From Isochrysis galbana (Eukaryota > Haptophyta > Isochrysidales > Isochrysidaceae): DNA of 64,000 nt. Below the pieces are notes generated by a model that saw nothing but the letters and a program-made list of their open reading frames with translations, made no database searches and had not been told where the DNA came from. Shown here one piece after another: positions 1 through 8,452 of this stretch. Position 1 is the first letter of the stretch; each line of letters starts with the position of its first letter. The translations under genes were made by a program, and so were the position numbers. The stretch covers positions 6,557,698 through 6,621,697 of the forward strand of contig CM030934.1 in the NCBI GenBank assembly GCA_018136815.1, given 5' to 3'.

Positions 1-6
1 GCTCAC

Positions 7-831
7 CTTCTCCCCTCGGCTTCGGGTATCGTGCGACGGCGAGATGCGTCCGTCTTATTGCCGCACACCTGCTCCATTGAGCAAATTACGAGGAGTTTAG
101 GGGTGGGGGCAGCTTGGGTCCGTGCACACGCCCGGAATCTCCAGTTCTCGTCTCCGTCTCTAATATACTCGTGCTTATCCCAGCGTCGCACCATGCAAAT
201 CGTGCGATCGACCGAGGTGGCCGCATGGCCACACTCATAGGGCCAAAAAGATGTGGCCATTCCCAACTTCCTATGGTAGGGCCACCCCTTCACACCCACC
301 ACGTAGCACATTGATGATGGTGCGCCATGAACTCGTGCCTCCTTCATCCACGTGCCCAGCTTATCGAAAGACGCCTTGTTGCACACATCAAATACAAGCA
401 TCGCGCCCTAAGGGGTCACAGTCGGGAGGAGGCAGGTGAACGAGTCCTTCGCAAAGCAGCCAGCGAGAAGCTGCAAGACCGCCAGCCGGCAAGCAAGGGG
501 CACGGCTGCCGACGAGAGCGGTGCTCAAGGCGCAAACCTGCGCGTCAGGGTAAAACTCCGAACGGACAGCATAGTACTCCGAGCCGCCCGCCATGTCCCA
601 GAAGTTGATGCGAACGGTGCCGCTCTGTTCAACTGAGACCGGTTTCACCCCAAAGTCGATTCCAATGGTGGGCACGTACTTGTCGACGAACTTCTCCTCG
701 CAGAAGCGCTTGATGAGACACGACTTTCCAACGCGCTCTTCACCCATCGAGATCACCTTGATTCGGCTCAGTTGCCGCGTCGCCGACGAGGAGGGCTTCA
801 CGGACATGGCGGCCAACGGCGACAGCGGCAC
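7..831 (-). CDS. RBJ: RBJ/DNAJC27-like Ras-family GTPase, 5' part
   Basis: Three exons are readable: 831-538, 407-300 and 68-7, joined by GT-AG introns of 130 and 231 bp, with a third donor (GTGAGC) at 6-1, so the gene continues off the left edge. Exon 1 holds the P-loop (GEERVGKS), switch I (VPTIGIDF) and DMAGG in place of the usual Ras DTAGQ. Exon 3 begins VCGNKTD, the guanine-binding NKxD motif. The order and wording (RIKVISMG, IGIDFGVKP, DMAG, VRSEFY) match the RBJ/DNAJC27 family, which lacks the catalytic Gln and in animals usually ends in a J domain; no J domain is visible here because the window ends. The start is ATG 831; an alternative ATG lies at 807. Family members act in signalling and are common in flagellated protists. 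The family call is strong, the exact start less so. Confidence 0.87.
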
Positions 832-1456
832 CGAGAGAGGACTGATACCTCTTCTCTATCCATTCATCCATTCTCGCATGGTGCACCCACCATAAAGGCG
901 GAAGTTGGTTTTTCGGAAACTAAAAATCAACGGAACAAAAAAAAAAGGTGAGTTGGAGCGCTAGAACCCCTCGCCGAGATACGTCGATTGACTGTAACAT
1001 CTGAAAAATGTCACTTTTTTTCCTCGTCCGCCCCCGGTCTTCAAGGTTAGTAACATTTGTCATTTCTAATACTACTATTACATATGTAAACGAGGTCGCG
1101 CCGCCGCCGGGCGAGCTGGCGAGCGATGGCGCGCGACCTCTCCCATCGGCCTCCCATCGGCGCCAGGCTCGCACGCAAATTCCCACTGGAATGTGCACAG
1201 TTCGTTCTTCGGCCTAGCCAAGTGGCGGCAGACGACGGGACGTCGGAGACGTCCGCTCCTAAGCAGGGGGGTGGGCAGCTGCTAGCCGCCGTCGTTCCTA
1301 GCTCTCGCTCCACCACGGCATCGGATGGGCAGCCGCACAAGCTGTCGTCGCCTCTCGTTCTCGTACTACAACGGCATCCAGCATGCAAGCTGACGAACGA
1401 TCGTCCAGGTTGTCCTCTACGACCAGGGATTCTATCAACCTCTCCTACCTCGACGT
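832..1456. other. Intergenic, no supported gene
   Basis: I see no conserved protein or RNA here. Open frames exist on both strands but have no recognisable motif. The piece next to the GTPase gene (832-900) should hold its 5' UTR and promoter. Confidence 0.5.
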
Positions 1457-1758
1457 GTCGCATTCATCCTAGATGATGCGATTTCCAGGCTCTTATTTCC
1501 AGGTCCTTCGCCGTGCGGCCACACGGTGAAGCTCAGGTACAACTAGGTTGGTAGGGTTCGTCCCTAGCGATCTGGAATTCGAGTTCTCGTTTCGTTCCGT
1601 CTAGCCTGTTTGTCAGGTCTAGATTCCAGGTTTCCTCCTGTCGGGCAATCTTGACCCAAAGGAGCCAGGTCGCCTGTTGCTTGCCGTGCGCTTGTCTCAG
1701 GCTCTCGGGTTATCTTGTGAAGGCTTGTTTAGCTTCTTGCAAGGCTTGTTGTTTCTTG
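1457..1758 (+). repeat. Dispersed repeat family R, copy 1
   Basis: This stretch begins gtcgcattcatcctagatg, runs through the 18-mer ttgacccaaaggagccag, and ends near aaggcttgtt. It is closely similar to 17700-17918 and 18854-18960. Here the 18-mer is followed directly by gtcgcctgt, so this copy shows the uninterrupted form of a site that is split by an insertion at 17.9 kb. The next 250 bp (to about 2010) have similar composition and may be more of the same element. No coding capacity is recognised. Confidence 0.7.
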
Positions 1759-2079
1759 TTGGGTTCCGATTCTTTCTTGGGACTTGCGCTAACTTTCGTT
1801 GTCGTCCAGGCCTGTTCTTCGTAGGTTCTGCTTAGCCTGGTTAGGGTTTCGTTGCCTTCCGGCGTTTGGCGTTCGCGTTGGCGTTCGGAAACTTCCTCTC
1901 ACATTCCCTAGGTCCGCTACCCTTGGCTTGTAGGTCCTTGCTTCTTTCTTCTCGGTCAAGGTTTTGGCGAGCGAGTCGGTTGCTCTAGCCGCTCGAGATT
2001 TGAGGTTTAATTTGCCATCTCCCCTTGGAGATCAATGTAGGTTCGCTTCTTAGGTGAGGGAATCTTTCCATCTTTCCCC

Positions 2080-2476
2080 TTGATAGCTGGAGGCCTGCCG
2101 CAGGCGCGCCATCGCGCGTGCCGCAGGAGAGGGGAGAGAGGGCGCGGAGAAGGGGGTGGGCGGAGCGAGAGCTCCGCTCACCGAAAAATTGGTAAGTCCC
2201 GCTCCTGTTTACAGGATAAGTCGGGACTGAAGCCGCCGCCCACTCGGAGACACAGGAGGAAGGGGGGGAAAGATCACCGGGGGGTGGCGCGGGCCACCGG
2301 ACCATATCTAAGCCCTTCACCCCTATCCCCCTAGTAGTGCACGGGGGGAGCCGCCTGATGGCGGGGGGAGAAGGGCCGGGGAGTGGGGGTGTAGAAAGTA
2401 TGCTACGTACTATGTGTAGTAGGTAGTGGTTCCATTCGCCGCGAGTGCGGTAAGAATATTAGAAGGTTTTTTTTTT
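2080..2476 (+). mobile_element. LINE 3' tail relic, type T2 (diverged)
   Basis: Segments such as gagacacaggaggaagg, the run tagtgcacggggggag and a final aaggtttttttttt line up in order with the 3' untranslated end of the LINE fragment at 20.38-20.61 kb. No ORF remains. It looks like a 5'-truncated, aged insertion. The T-rich end is the same as in the other LINE copies in this window. Confidence 0.5.
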
Positions 2477-2554
2477 CCTTCCTCATTGCCCTCAGGCCCT
2501 ATGGGCCATCCCAATTCGTCAGCATGGCGGGATTCCGGGACTGAAAAGTTGTGT

Positions 2555-2650
2555 CCAATTAGTTAGTGGGGTTGGGTAGGATATAACATTAATCGATAGT
2601 ATATTAAGGAATTAGTAGGTGTTCGCCCAGAATCTTCAGACGTTTTTTTT
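2555..2650 (+). mobile_element. LINE 3' tail relic, type T1
   Basis: The end tagtaggtgt...cccagaatcttcagacg followed by eight T matches the 3' ends of the LINEs at 40.58-40.62 kb and 60.62-60.66 kb. Just before it, from 2563, agtggggttgg(g)taggatataacattaat recurs immediately after the T-tail of the 40.6-kb LINE. The following 2651-3117 has no recognisable gene and should include the 3' UTR of the RING gene. Confidence 0.6.
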
Positions 2651-3117
2651 GCACAGACGACACGAAGTCAATCGAGGCCGACGCGCATAGCCAACAGGCA
2701 ACCACATCGTAAGAGAATCGCATGGCAGTGGATGGAACGAATGGCACTCTCCGCTGAAGAGATGCCTGACAGGTGCATGGGCAACGGCGGCAGCAGATCA
2801 TCTGCGACCGTTGCATGATTCGGCACAATCCACACATACAACACGCAATGCAAGGAACAAAGTAAAAAGTCACGCAACAGCCGCCTTGCGGCAACGTAAA
2901 AATGCGTTGATGCGCGCACTCTTCACGAGCACGCGTTGATGCACTCTCAGACAACCAACAAGTGAGGACGTGCATGTCGATACAGCTATATGGAGATATG
3001 CTGATCCGCGCAAAGGTCCATCAAGCTCAAGCTCGGTGTCGTGAGGCCTGTTGCCGGCTCGCGCTTGTACGAAACGGGTTTTGCCAGCTGTGTTCATCAT
3101 CGGCAGCTTACATAGGG

Positions 3118-4236
3118 TCAGACCAGCTCAAACTCAGCGCGCGACGAATTTCGCCGTCCACCCACCCGTGGTTGTAGCCGCTGCTTGCAAAGCGGGCATG
3201 TGGCATCGCGCTTCTTGTGCTCAACCCACTTGTCAAGACATCGCCGGTGGAGGTAGTGCCGGCACGGTAGGATGCGCACTTCCTCGTTGGGTTCGTAACC
3301 GCTCAGACAAATAGCACACGTATCCCCATCTGATGCGTCGCTTCGCGCTGAGTAGTCCTCTTGCCGTCCTGGATCCCTAGACCCGCCCACACCCAAGTCT
3401 CTCAAATTGCCCTGGTGCAATTCCGGAATCCGCCCTTGTGCCATCAAGGCAGCATCAACAGGGATCCCTCCCACTCCGAGTGTGTCTGTCCGATCCGTCG
3501 TCGACTGCCCTCCGCAAACATTGCTCGCCGACCAGACGGGATAGCCCAGAGCGCGAGTGCGAGCCGCCGCATCGGCATACTTGACGATTGGCAACCGCTG
3601 CAAGACGGAATCGACCTCTGATGTCTGAGTGCGTGCCTCGTAGATGAGCGCAAAGGTGCACAGGTGGACGATAGCGCATACGGCAAATGCTGCGAGCGCC
3701 ATCTCTAGCGCAACGCATGCGCGCTCAAGGGGGTCAAAACGCCTCTCGAGGTGGAGTAGCGCCCACAACATCGGCCCACGCCCCACAAAGGGACCGCCCT
3801 CAAGTCTGTGGTCGGAGAGCGCAAGAATCTGGCCATCGGGCAGCATGATGGCGGTCTCGTCATTGACAAAGGTGATGTTGAGCGGGTGGCGCTGCCAGCA
3901 GGTCGTCTGAGACCGGTGGTGCAGGAAAGAGAGGTGGAATCCGAGCCAGAGCGGGTCGAGCATGCAGAGAGTGGCGGCGGCGAGTACGGACGAGTTTGCG
4001 GAAAGGTAGGGCAGTGCGAGGCTGAGAAAGGAGGCTGCGAGCAAGAAGGCGATGCTCGCTTGGTGCAGTCCCCACACCGCGGCGGGCGTAGGCGGCGTGC
4101 CATCGTCAAGCGGCGGAGGACCTAGCGAAGGGTAGTCTCCGGTTGCCGGGTCGACCAAAATTGCGAGGCTCGCGCAGAGGGTGGAGAGGAGCGCGACGAG
4201 CGCGACGAAGACGGTCACCACCCTGCGGTTGTGCAT
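3118..4236 (-). CDS. Multi-pass membrane RING-H2 finger protein (probable E3 ubiquitin ligase)
   Basis: A single exon encodes 372 residues from ATG 4236. A longer in-frame start at 4356 would add 40 Arg/Gly-rich residues read from a polypurine tract and is less likely. Hydrophobic segments lie near residues 6-28, 60-78, 82-105 and 172-197. The C-terminus carries a full RING-H2 finger at about 307-350: CAIC, then CRHYLH, RRC and CPLC, with the His-x2-His pair that defines the H2 subtype. Membrane RING-H2 proteins pass ubiquitin from an E2 to membrane or trafficking substrates. The stretch between the last membrane segment and the RING is probably cytosolic and disordered. The substrate is unknown. 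No intron is needed to keep the frame. Confidence 0.82.
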   Translation of the reverse strand: MHNRRVVTVFVALVALLSTLCASLAILVDPATGDYPSLGPPPLDDGTPPTPAAVWGLHQASIAFLLAASFLSLALPYLSANSSVLAAATLCMLDPLWLGFHLSFLHHRSQTTCWQRHPLNITFVNDETAIMLPDGQILALSDHRLEGGPFVGRGPMLWALLHLERRFDPLERACVALEMALAAFAVCAIVHLCTFALIYEARTQTSEVDSVLQRLPIVKYADAAARTRALGYPVWSASNVCGGQSTTDRTDTLGVGGIPVDAALMAQGRIPELHQGNLRDLGVGGSRDPGRQEDYSARSDASDGDTCAICLSGYEPNEEVRILPCRHYLHRRCLDKWVEHKKRDATCPLCKQRLQPRVGGRRNSSRAEFELV

Positions 4237-4825
4237 CGGCCTGCGCCTGTCGGCCACCTCTCTCTTCGTCCGTGTCGCTCTCCCTCCTTCCCTCCCGTTC
4301 CCCGCTCCCGCTCGTCCTCTCGTCTCCCTACCTCCCGCCCCCTCCCAATCCCCCACCGCTTTCGTCTCCTTCTGGCCTGCCTCGCTCGCCCCCGCCAGCC
4401 GGACCCCCCCCCCCCTTCCCTCCCCCCCCCCCCTCGCGGCCGTGATTGAGAGGGGGGGGGGGGGGGGGGAGGGGGAGAGGGGGGGATTGGTGGGGCATCA
4501 AAACGGGAAAGAAGTTTGGGGGCCGGCGGAGCACAAGAATAGAGAGAAGAAGAAGAGAGGAAGGAAGAAAGAGAGCAAGAGAGGGGCGCGCGGGAGAGGC
4601 GCGGAGGGGGGAGCTGGGGCTGAGAGTGGGAGGCCATCGACACGGAGAGAACGATGGGTTTATGAGAAGAGAAGGGAGCACACGCCTGCGGCTCGCTCGA
4701 CAGGTTGGGGCTCTACCACACCCCTTGTGCTCGAAGGTTTACCGATAGTTTTCAACGGAGAATCCCGATGAGAACGGCTCTGCTGGACGGTGAGGCTGAA
4801 AGGGATGGGGCGGGAGGCGTTAGAG
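4237..4825. repeat. Low-complexity polypyrimidine/polypurine stretch
   Basis: From about 4260 to 4440 the plus strand is C/T-rich with long C runs. From 4450 to 4680 it switches to G/A-rich with runs of more than ten G. Open frames here on both strands are products of base composition. It sits directly upstream of the RING gene, so its 5' UTR and promoter may lie inside. No element or gene is recognised. Confidence 0.7.
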
Positions 4826-5920
4826 TGTTTCTTGTTGTGCGGGTATAACCTTAGTGCTGTGGTCCGTAGCCTCATCGGCAAAGGAGCCCCTTACCCCGCG
4901 ATGGGGGTGTGTGCGCGGTTGGTGCATGGCTCGTCCGGTGTATGTGGCTAGGGATGCTAGCCAACAAGATGCTCTACAAGACTACAATTTCCAGCACGTG
5001 GTACCCCCGCCGAGAGACCACTTCAATCTCTACATCACACATCACACATCACTAACGCGTTTGACGACGCAGGGTGCAGGGTGCAACATCACAACGAATG
5101 AACTCTACAAATTCGTTGAAGATCTTTTCTTCGACCCATCGGCTGTCGAGCATGCCACGCGCTCTCGCAAACGGTGCAATCTTTATCGCATAACAAAACC
5201 ACACAACAGCTCCAGTCATGGCCCCGGCCAGATCCAGATCCGCGATCCGCGAAGACTGGACAGTTCAAGGGTGGCAAAGCAAGAAATCCACATCGACATC
5301 GAATGCCTCCAAACTCCAAGCTTTAGCTATTCTTGGAACCGTCGACGCCGTGGATCGGCTGTGGGATCGTGGGATCGTCACTCGCACTGAAACGTGAAAC
5401 GTCGTGTCGAGCACAACGGGGCGTATCAAATCTCCCCGGGCGCCACTGCGATACGAGATCGCTGCATGGTGCATGGCGCTGGGACGCTCCAAAGTCTAAA
5501 GCAAAAGCCGGACAGTCTCAGCAGAAAGGCGTCCATTGCTGCGGAGGGGGAAAATCTATTCTTAGGGCGGTCGAACACGGCTGTTTAAGTACTAATAATA
5601 TTAGGGGGGGTCGCCGGTCGACATTTTACATTTTTGACCGTGAGCGGAAAGAAAGCCCCGGCAAAAGCGGCTCGGAGACGAGCGCGAAAACGTGTTTGGG
5701 TCTGTGTGTTGAATGGAGTCGAAAATGTGCATATTTCTTATTATAAGATTCTGTCTAATAAACAATAAACCCATTTCCAGTGTAATACCCTAAAAATCGT
5801 GTGATAAAACCTCAATCCTCAATCTTTCCTAAGAAGGCGTGTTTGACCGCCCTACTATTCTCTCTTCAACGAGTGGGGAACGATTGTCCGCCCCCACGTC
5901 ACGGTTTCGTCACACAGAAC
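4826..5920 (+). mobile_element. Copia-type LTR retrotransposon fossil, 5' part, with nested MITE
   Basis: This stretch is related along its length to 12424-13150: a shared leader, a shared start of the gag-like frame (MARPVYVARDASQQD), and shared downstream blocks that resume on the far side of the 5563-5854 MITE. The family assignment rests on the 12.4-kb relative, which also keeps Copia pol sequence. Only the gag-side portion is present, no LTR pair was found, and the copy is broken in several places. It is clearly old, since it has diverged from its relative and took a later insertion. Confidence 0.6.
5563..5854. mobile_element. 292-bp MITE with 20-bp TIRs and 7-bp TSD
   Basis: The left end reads TAGGGCGGTCGAACACGGCT. 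The right end, read on the minus strand, is TAGGGCGGTCAAACACGCCT, so 18 of 20 bases agree. Both sides are flanked by ctattct (5556-5562 and 5855-5861), the expected target-site duplication. The interior is AT-rich and has no coding capacity. The element sits inside the Copia fossil: the sequence on either side continues the alignment with the 12.4-kb relative. The terminal tttgaccgcccta also ends the repeats at 15441 and 46231. A 7-bp duplication does not by itself assign a superfamily. Confidence 0.85.
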
Positions 5921-6204
5921 ACAGAATCGGCCGCCCGCCTGCCGCGCGCCCAACCTACGGAGGGCGCGCGCGGCGTGGGGCAGCGAGGGAGGGCGCGTAG
6001 GCGCGTTTCCCATCTCGGAGCGCAGATCATTACATAGGTATAGATTAATTAAAACGATCATTATAATTATAAAATACAAGTATGAATGATGAATGAAAAA
6101 TAAACCGGTCCTCTTTCGACGGAACGCGACCTTAGCAACACGAGAACACTGCCCCATGTCGGCATGGCGCGCTCCTAGCGGGATAATTGATAATTGTTAA
6201 TTAA
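5921..6204. other. AT-rich spacer, no gene
   Basis: From about 6025 the sequence becomes strongly AT-rich and ends in ttaattaa beside the piggyBac element. No gene is seen. Confidence 0.5.
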
Positions 6205-7546
6205 CCCTCGTATATGCCTAGTCCTCCAGGAGGACGGTCAATGTGTCTTAGGTACATATTGCTATATTTAGAGGCAGTAGGGCCCCTGGGAGGGCCCTGG
6301 GGGCCCTCCGGGGCTGATATTAGGCCCCCTACCGGCTTGGGTACCAGTACCTGCGATAAATTCGTCAATAATGCTTGGTTTTGGAAGGCGGGAGAACGTT
6401 GCCAGGAACCCCTGGCGGGAGAGCTCGAGGCCCTCCCGCGAACGCCCCGCCCCCGCGCCCCCCCCTCCCCCTCCCCCCCGCCCCTCCCGCGGCGCTGTGC
6501 AGCCACCATGCCCACCACAGACGGCACACAGACACTCCCACACCTTCCTCCACTGGCTCGCACGGCTCGCGGCACTCGTACTCGGTCTGGGCCCCGGAGA
6601 GCATCTGGCATTACAATGTCCAGGGCCGCAGCGCAACGCGCAACAGACGGCCATGATCAGCAGCGCAAGAAGCTGTCGCTCTCATCGCGGCGCGTCGTGC
6701 GTATGGGCACAAAGGATCTTGTTTGCGCTCGACGTCGCGGTGACCAACGGAGCTATCGTTCACAACTTCTTGGGCGAGAAGAAAGGCCTTTCCGCAAAGA
6801 TGGTGTTGAGGAGAACCAAGGTGAGTGAGGCTGCCCCGCCCCAGCTCGCACTGCCTTCCTCATGTCCCTCGCTCGCCCTCTCATGTCCCTGCCTGCTGCC
6901 CGGTCACGCCTGCCACCTCAGGTCGCCTTCTGCCTGCAGTGGGCCACGGAGATACTCGACGTCGCGAAGCCTCTCCGGAAACGCAAGCCGGCAGCCTTGT
7001 GTGTGATGCAGGCAAGGATGACAAACTCGTGTGAGTTGCTGAGCCCGGCATCCGCACACGTGCAGTCGCGAGCAGAGCACGAGTTGGTCGACATGGGCAA
7101 GGTGGCCAATGAGTTGGTAGAGCTCGGTCGACGCGTTGGAACGAGAGGGCCGCCGAAACACGCCGTACGAGTGCACACGCAGAAGGGCGTGTGCGCATAT
7201 GGGGAGTGTGCCATTGACAAACCAAAACGACCTCAACTCAGATGTGGCGCCTGTCGTGAGGGCTCGGGTGCATACTACCACCTCCAGTGCTTTTTTGCTT
7301 GCCATCGGTGCCTTAGAGAGTAGCTCAACCGTTCTCGGGGGTTTTCTTCCGTTTTTAGCGCGTTTTGTGATTTCGCAAGTTTCGCACTTCTAAAAGAGTA
7401 ATGTAACCTCCTCTAATGCATGCTGTGATGGTAGGTGGCTTCTATCCTGCCTATATGCAGCCCGCCCTGCCCAAAATTTGGTTCATATATGACCCTCTTC
7501 CCCTAACGCACTCACCCACAAATCCATTTTTAGGCATATACTAGGG
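6205..7546 (+). mobile_element. Compact piggyBac element with TIRs and TTAA target sites
   Basis: The left end is CCCTCGTATATGCCTA directly after TTAA (6201-6204). The right end, read on the minus strand, is CCCTAGTATATGCCTA, directly before TTAA (7547-7550). The 16-bp TIRs agree at 15 positions, start with CCC as is usual in piggyBac, and are flanked by its diagnostic TTAA duplication. The body is 1342 bp, about half the normal autonomous size, and encodes only the end of a piggyBac transposase. It is therefore probably a non-autonomous, internally deleted copy. TIR similarity and clean flanks suggest fairly recent movement. Confidence 0.9.
6700..7323 (+). pseudogene. C-terminal remnant of a piggyBac transposase
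   Basis: Translation from about 6700 gives FALDVAVTNGAIVHNF, the end of the DDE_Tnp_1_7 catalytic region, where most piggyBac proteins have a similar ...NAY/NGxIL helix. A GT-AG intron (6821-6939, donor GTGAGT, acceptor TGCAG) joins RRTK to WATEILDVAKP. The protein ends with a cysteine-rich finger: C-x4-C, then CGAC, YYHLQC and CHRC, the C-terminal DNA-binding domain of piggyBac transposases. The N-terminal and catalytic Asp regions are missing between the left TIR and 6700, where the sequence is Pro/Arg-rich by composition. It could not act as a transposase alone. Confidence 0.75.
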
Positions 7547-7550
7547 TTAA

Positions 7551-8452
7551 GAGCCTTCTTCATTATTTTTATGATTATGAAGGCATATGGCATGTGCATA
7601 TGGCTGCACCGTGCCGGTGCCGGAGTGCTTGCACGTTTACTACCACACACAAGGCACCGGACGCCTAGGCACATTCACGCGCCTCTAGTCCACATCCCGA
7701 GTTGACATCCACACACACACTCACCAGAGCAGCAACCCCAACTGTTGGTAGCTATGGTGGTGTGGATGGAGTTGTGGATCAATAGCAGGCATTGTGTGAA
7801 CAAGGGGCCGGGGGACATCGAGCACGAGCCGTGCGTATGGATAGGGGGCGGGGCAAGGCCTGGCGGGCCGCCGAGGGGCTCAGCACACAGGCACACAGGG
7901 GAGAGCAGCACACGGAAGGGTCACAGGACTGGGGATCACAGGCGTCGGACATCGGGTCGGAAGGCGTGGCGGGAAAAGGATAAGCTTAAAGGGAGAGGGG
8001 CGCGGGAACGTACAAGGAAAGGAAGTGAACGGGGGAGGTTGGGTAAGAAACAAGGAAGGGGGGACCTAGGGGCTACGCGGGGAAACGAGGGGGATCTCCC
8101 CCCGCGGCCTCGGGGCAGTGGCTCTCGGGGGATACCAAAAGGGGGGGGGGGAGAGAGAGAGAGAGAAGGCCGCTGAGGTGGGCCTTCGGCCGAAATGTAT
8201 CTTCGGACGACCCCGGCGGGCGAGAGGGGGGGGAACCGGCCCTCTCGGGCGCGGGGACGGACTCCCCCTACCCGCAACACCAACCCTGCGCAATGAAGGC
8301 GCGATGACAATGACGCAAGCCATTCTTCGCAAGATGTGTGTGTGAGAACGAACCAATGAGCACTGCGCGGCTTCTCTTCCATTGAATACGGCTCGACCGA
8401 GTGACGAGTTCCAACAGTCGACACTGAGCCCCTGACTCAAAGGACCTCCCAC
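7551..8452. other. Intergenic with G-rich low-complexity stretch
   Basis: No gene is supported. About 7990-8260 is G/A-rich with long G runs and a short GA microsatellite near 8150, and open frames there follow composition. The last 180 bp should contain the 3' UTR of the MMS19 gene on the minus strand. Confidence 0.5.

Noticed and set aside
4143-4771. Several Pro/Ser/Arg-rich open frames on both strands upstream of the RING gene
   Set aside because: They follow from C/T and G/A runs; no domain, and they overlap the start of a real gene on the other strand.
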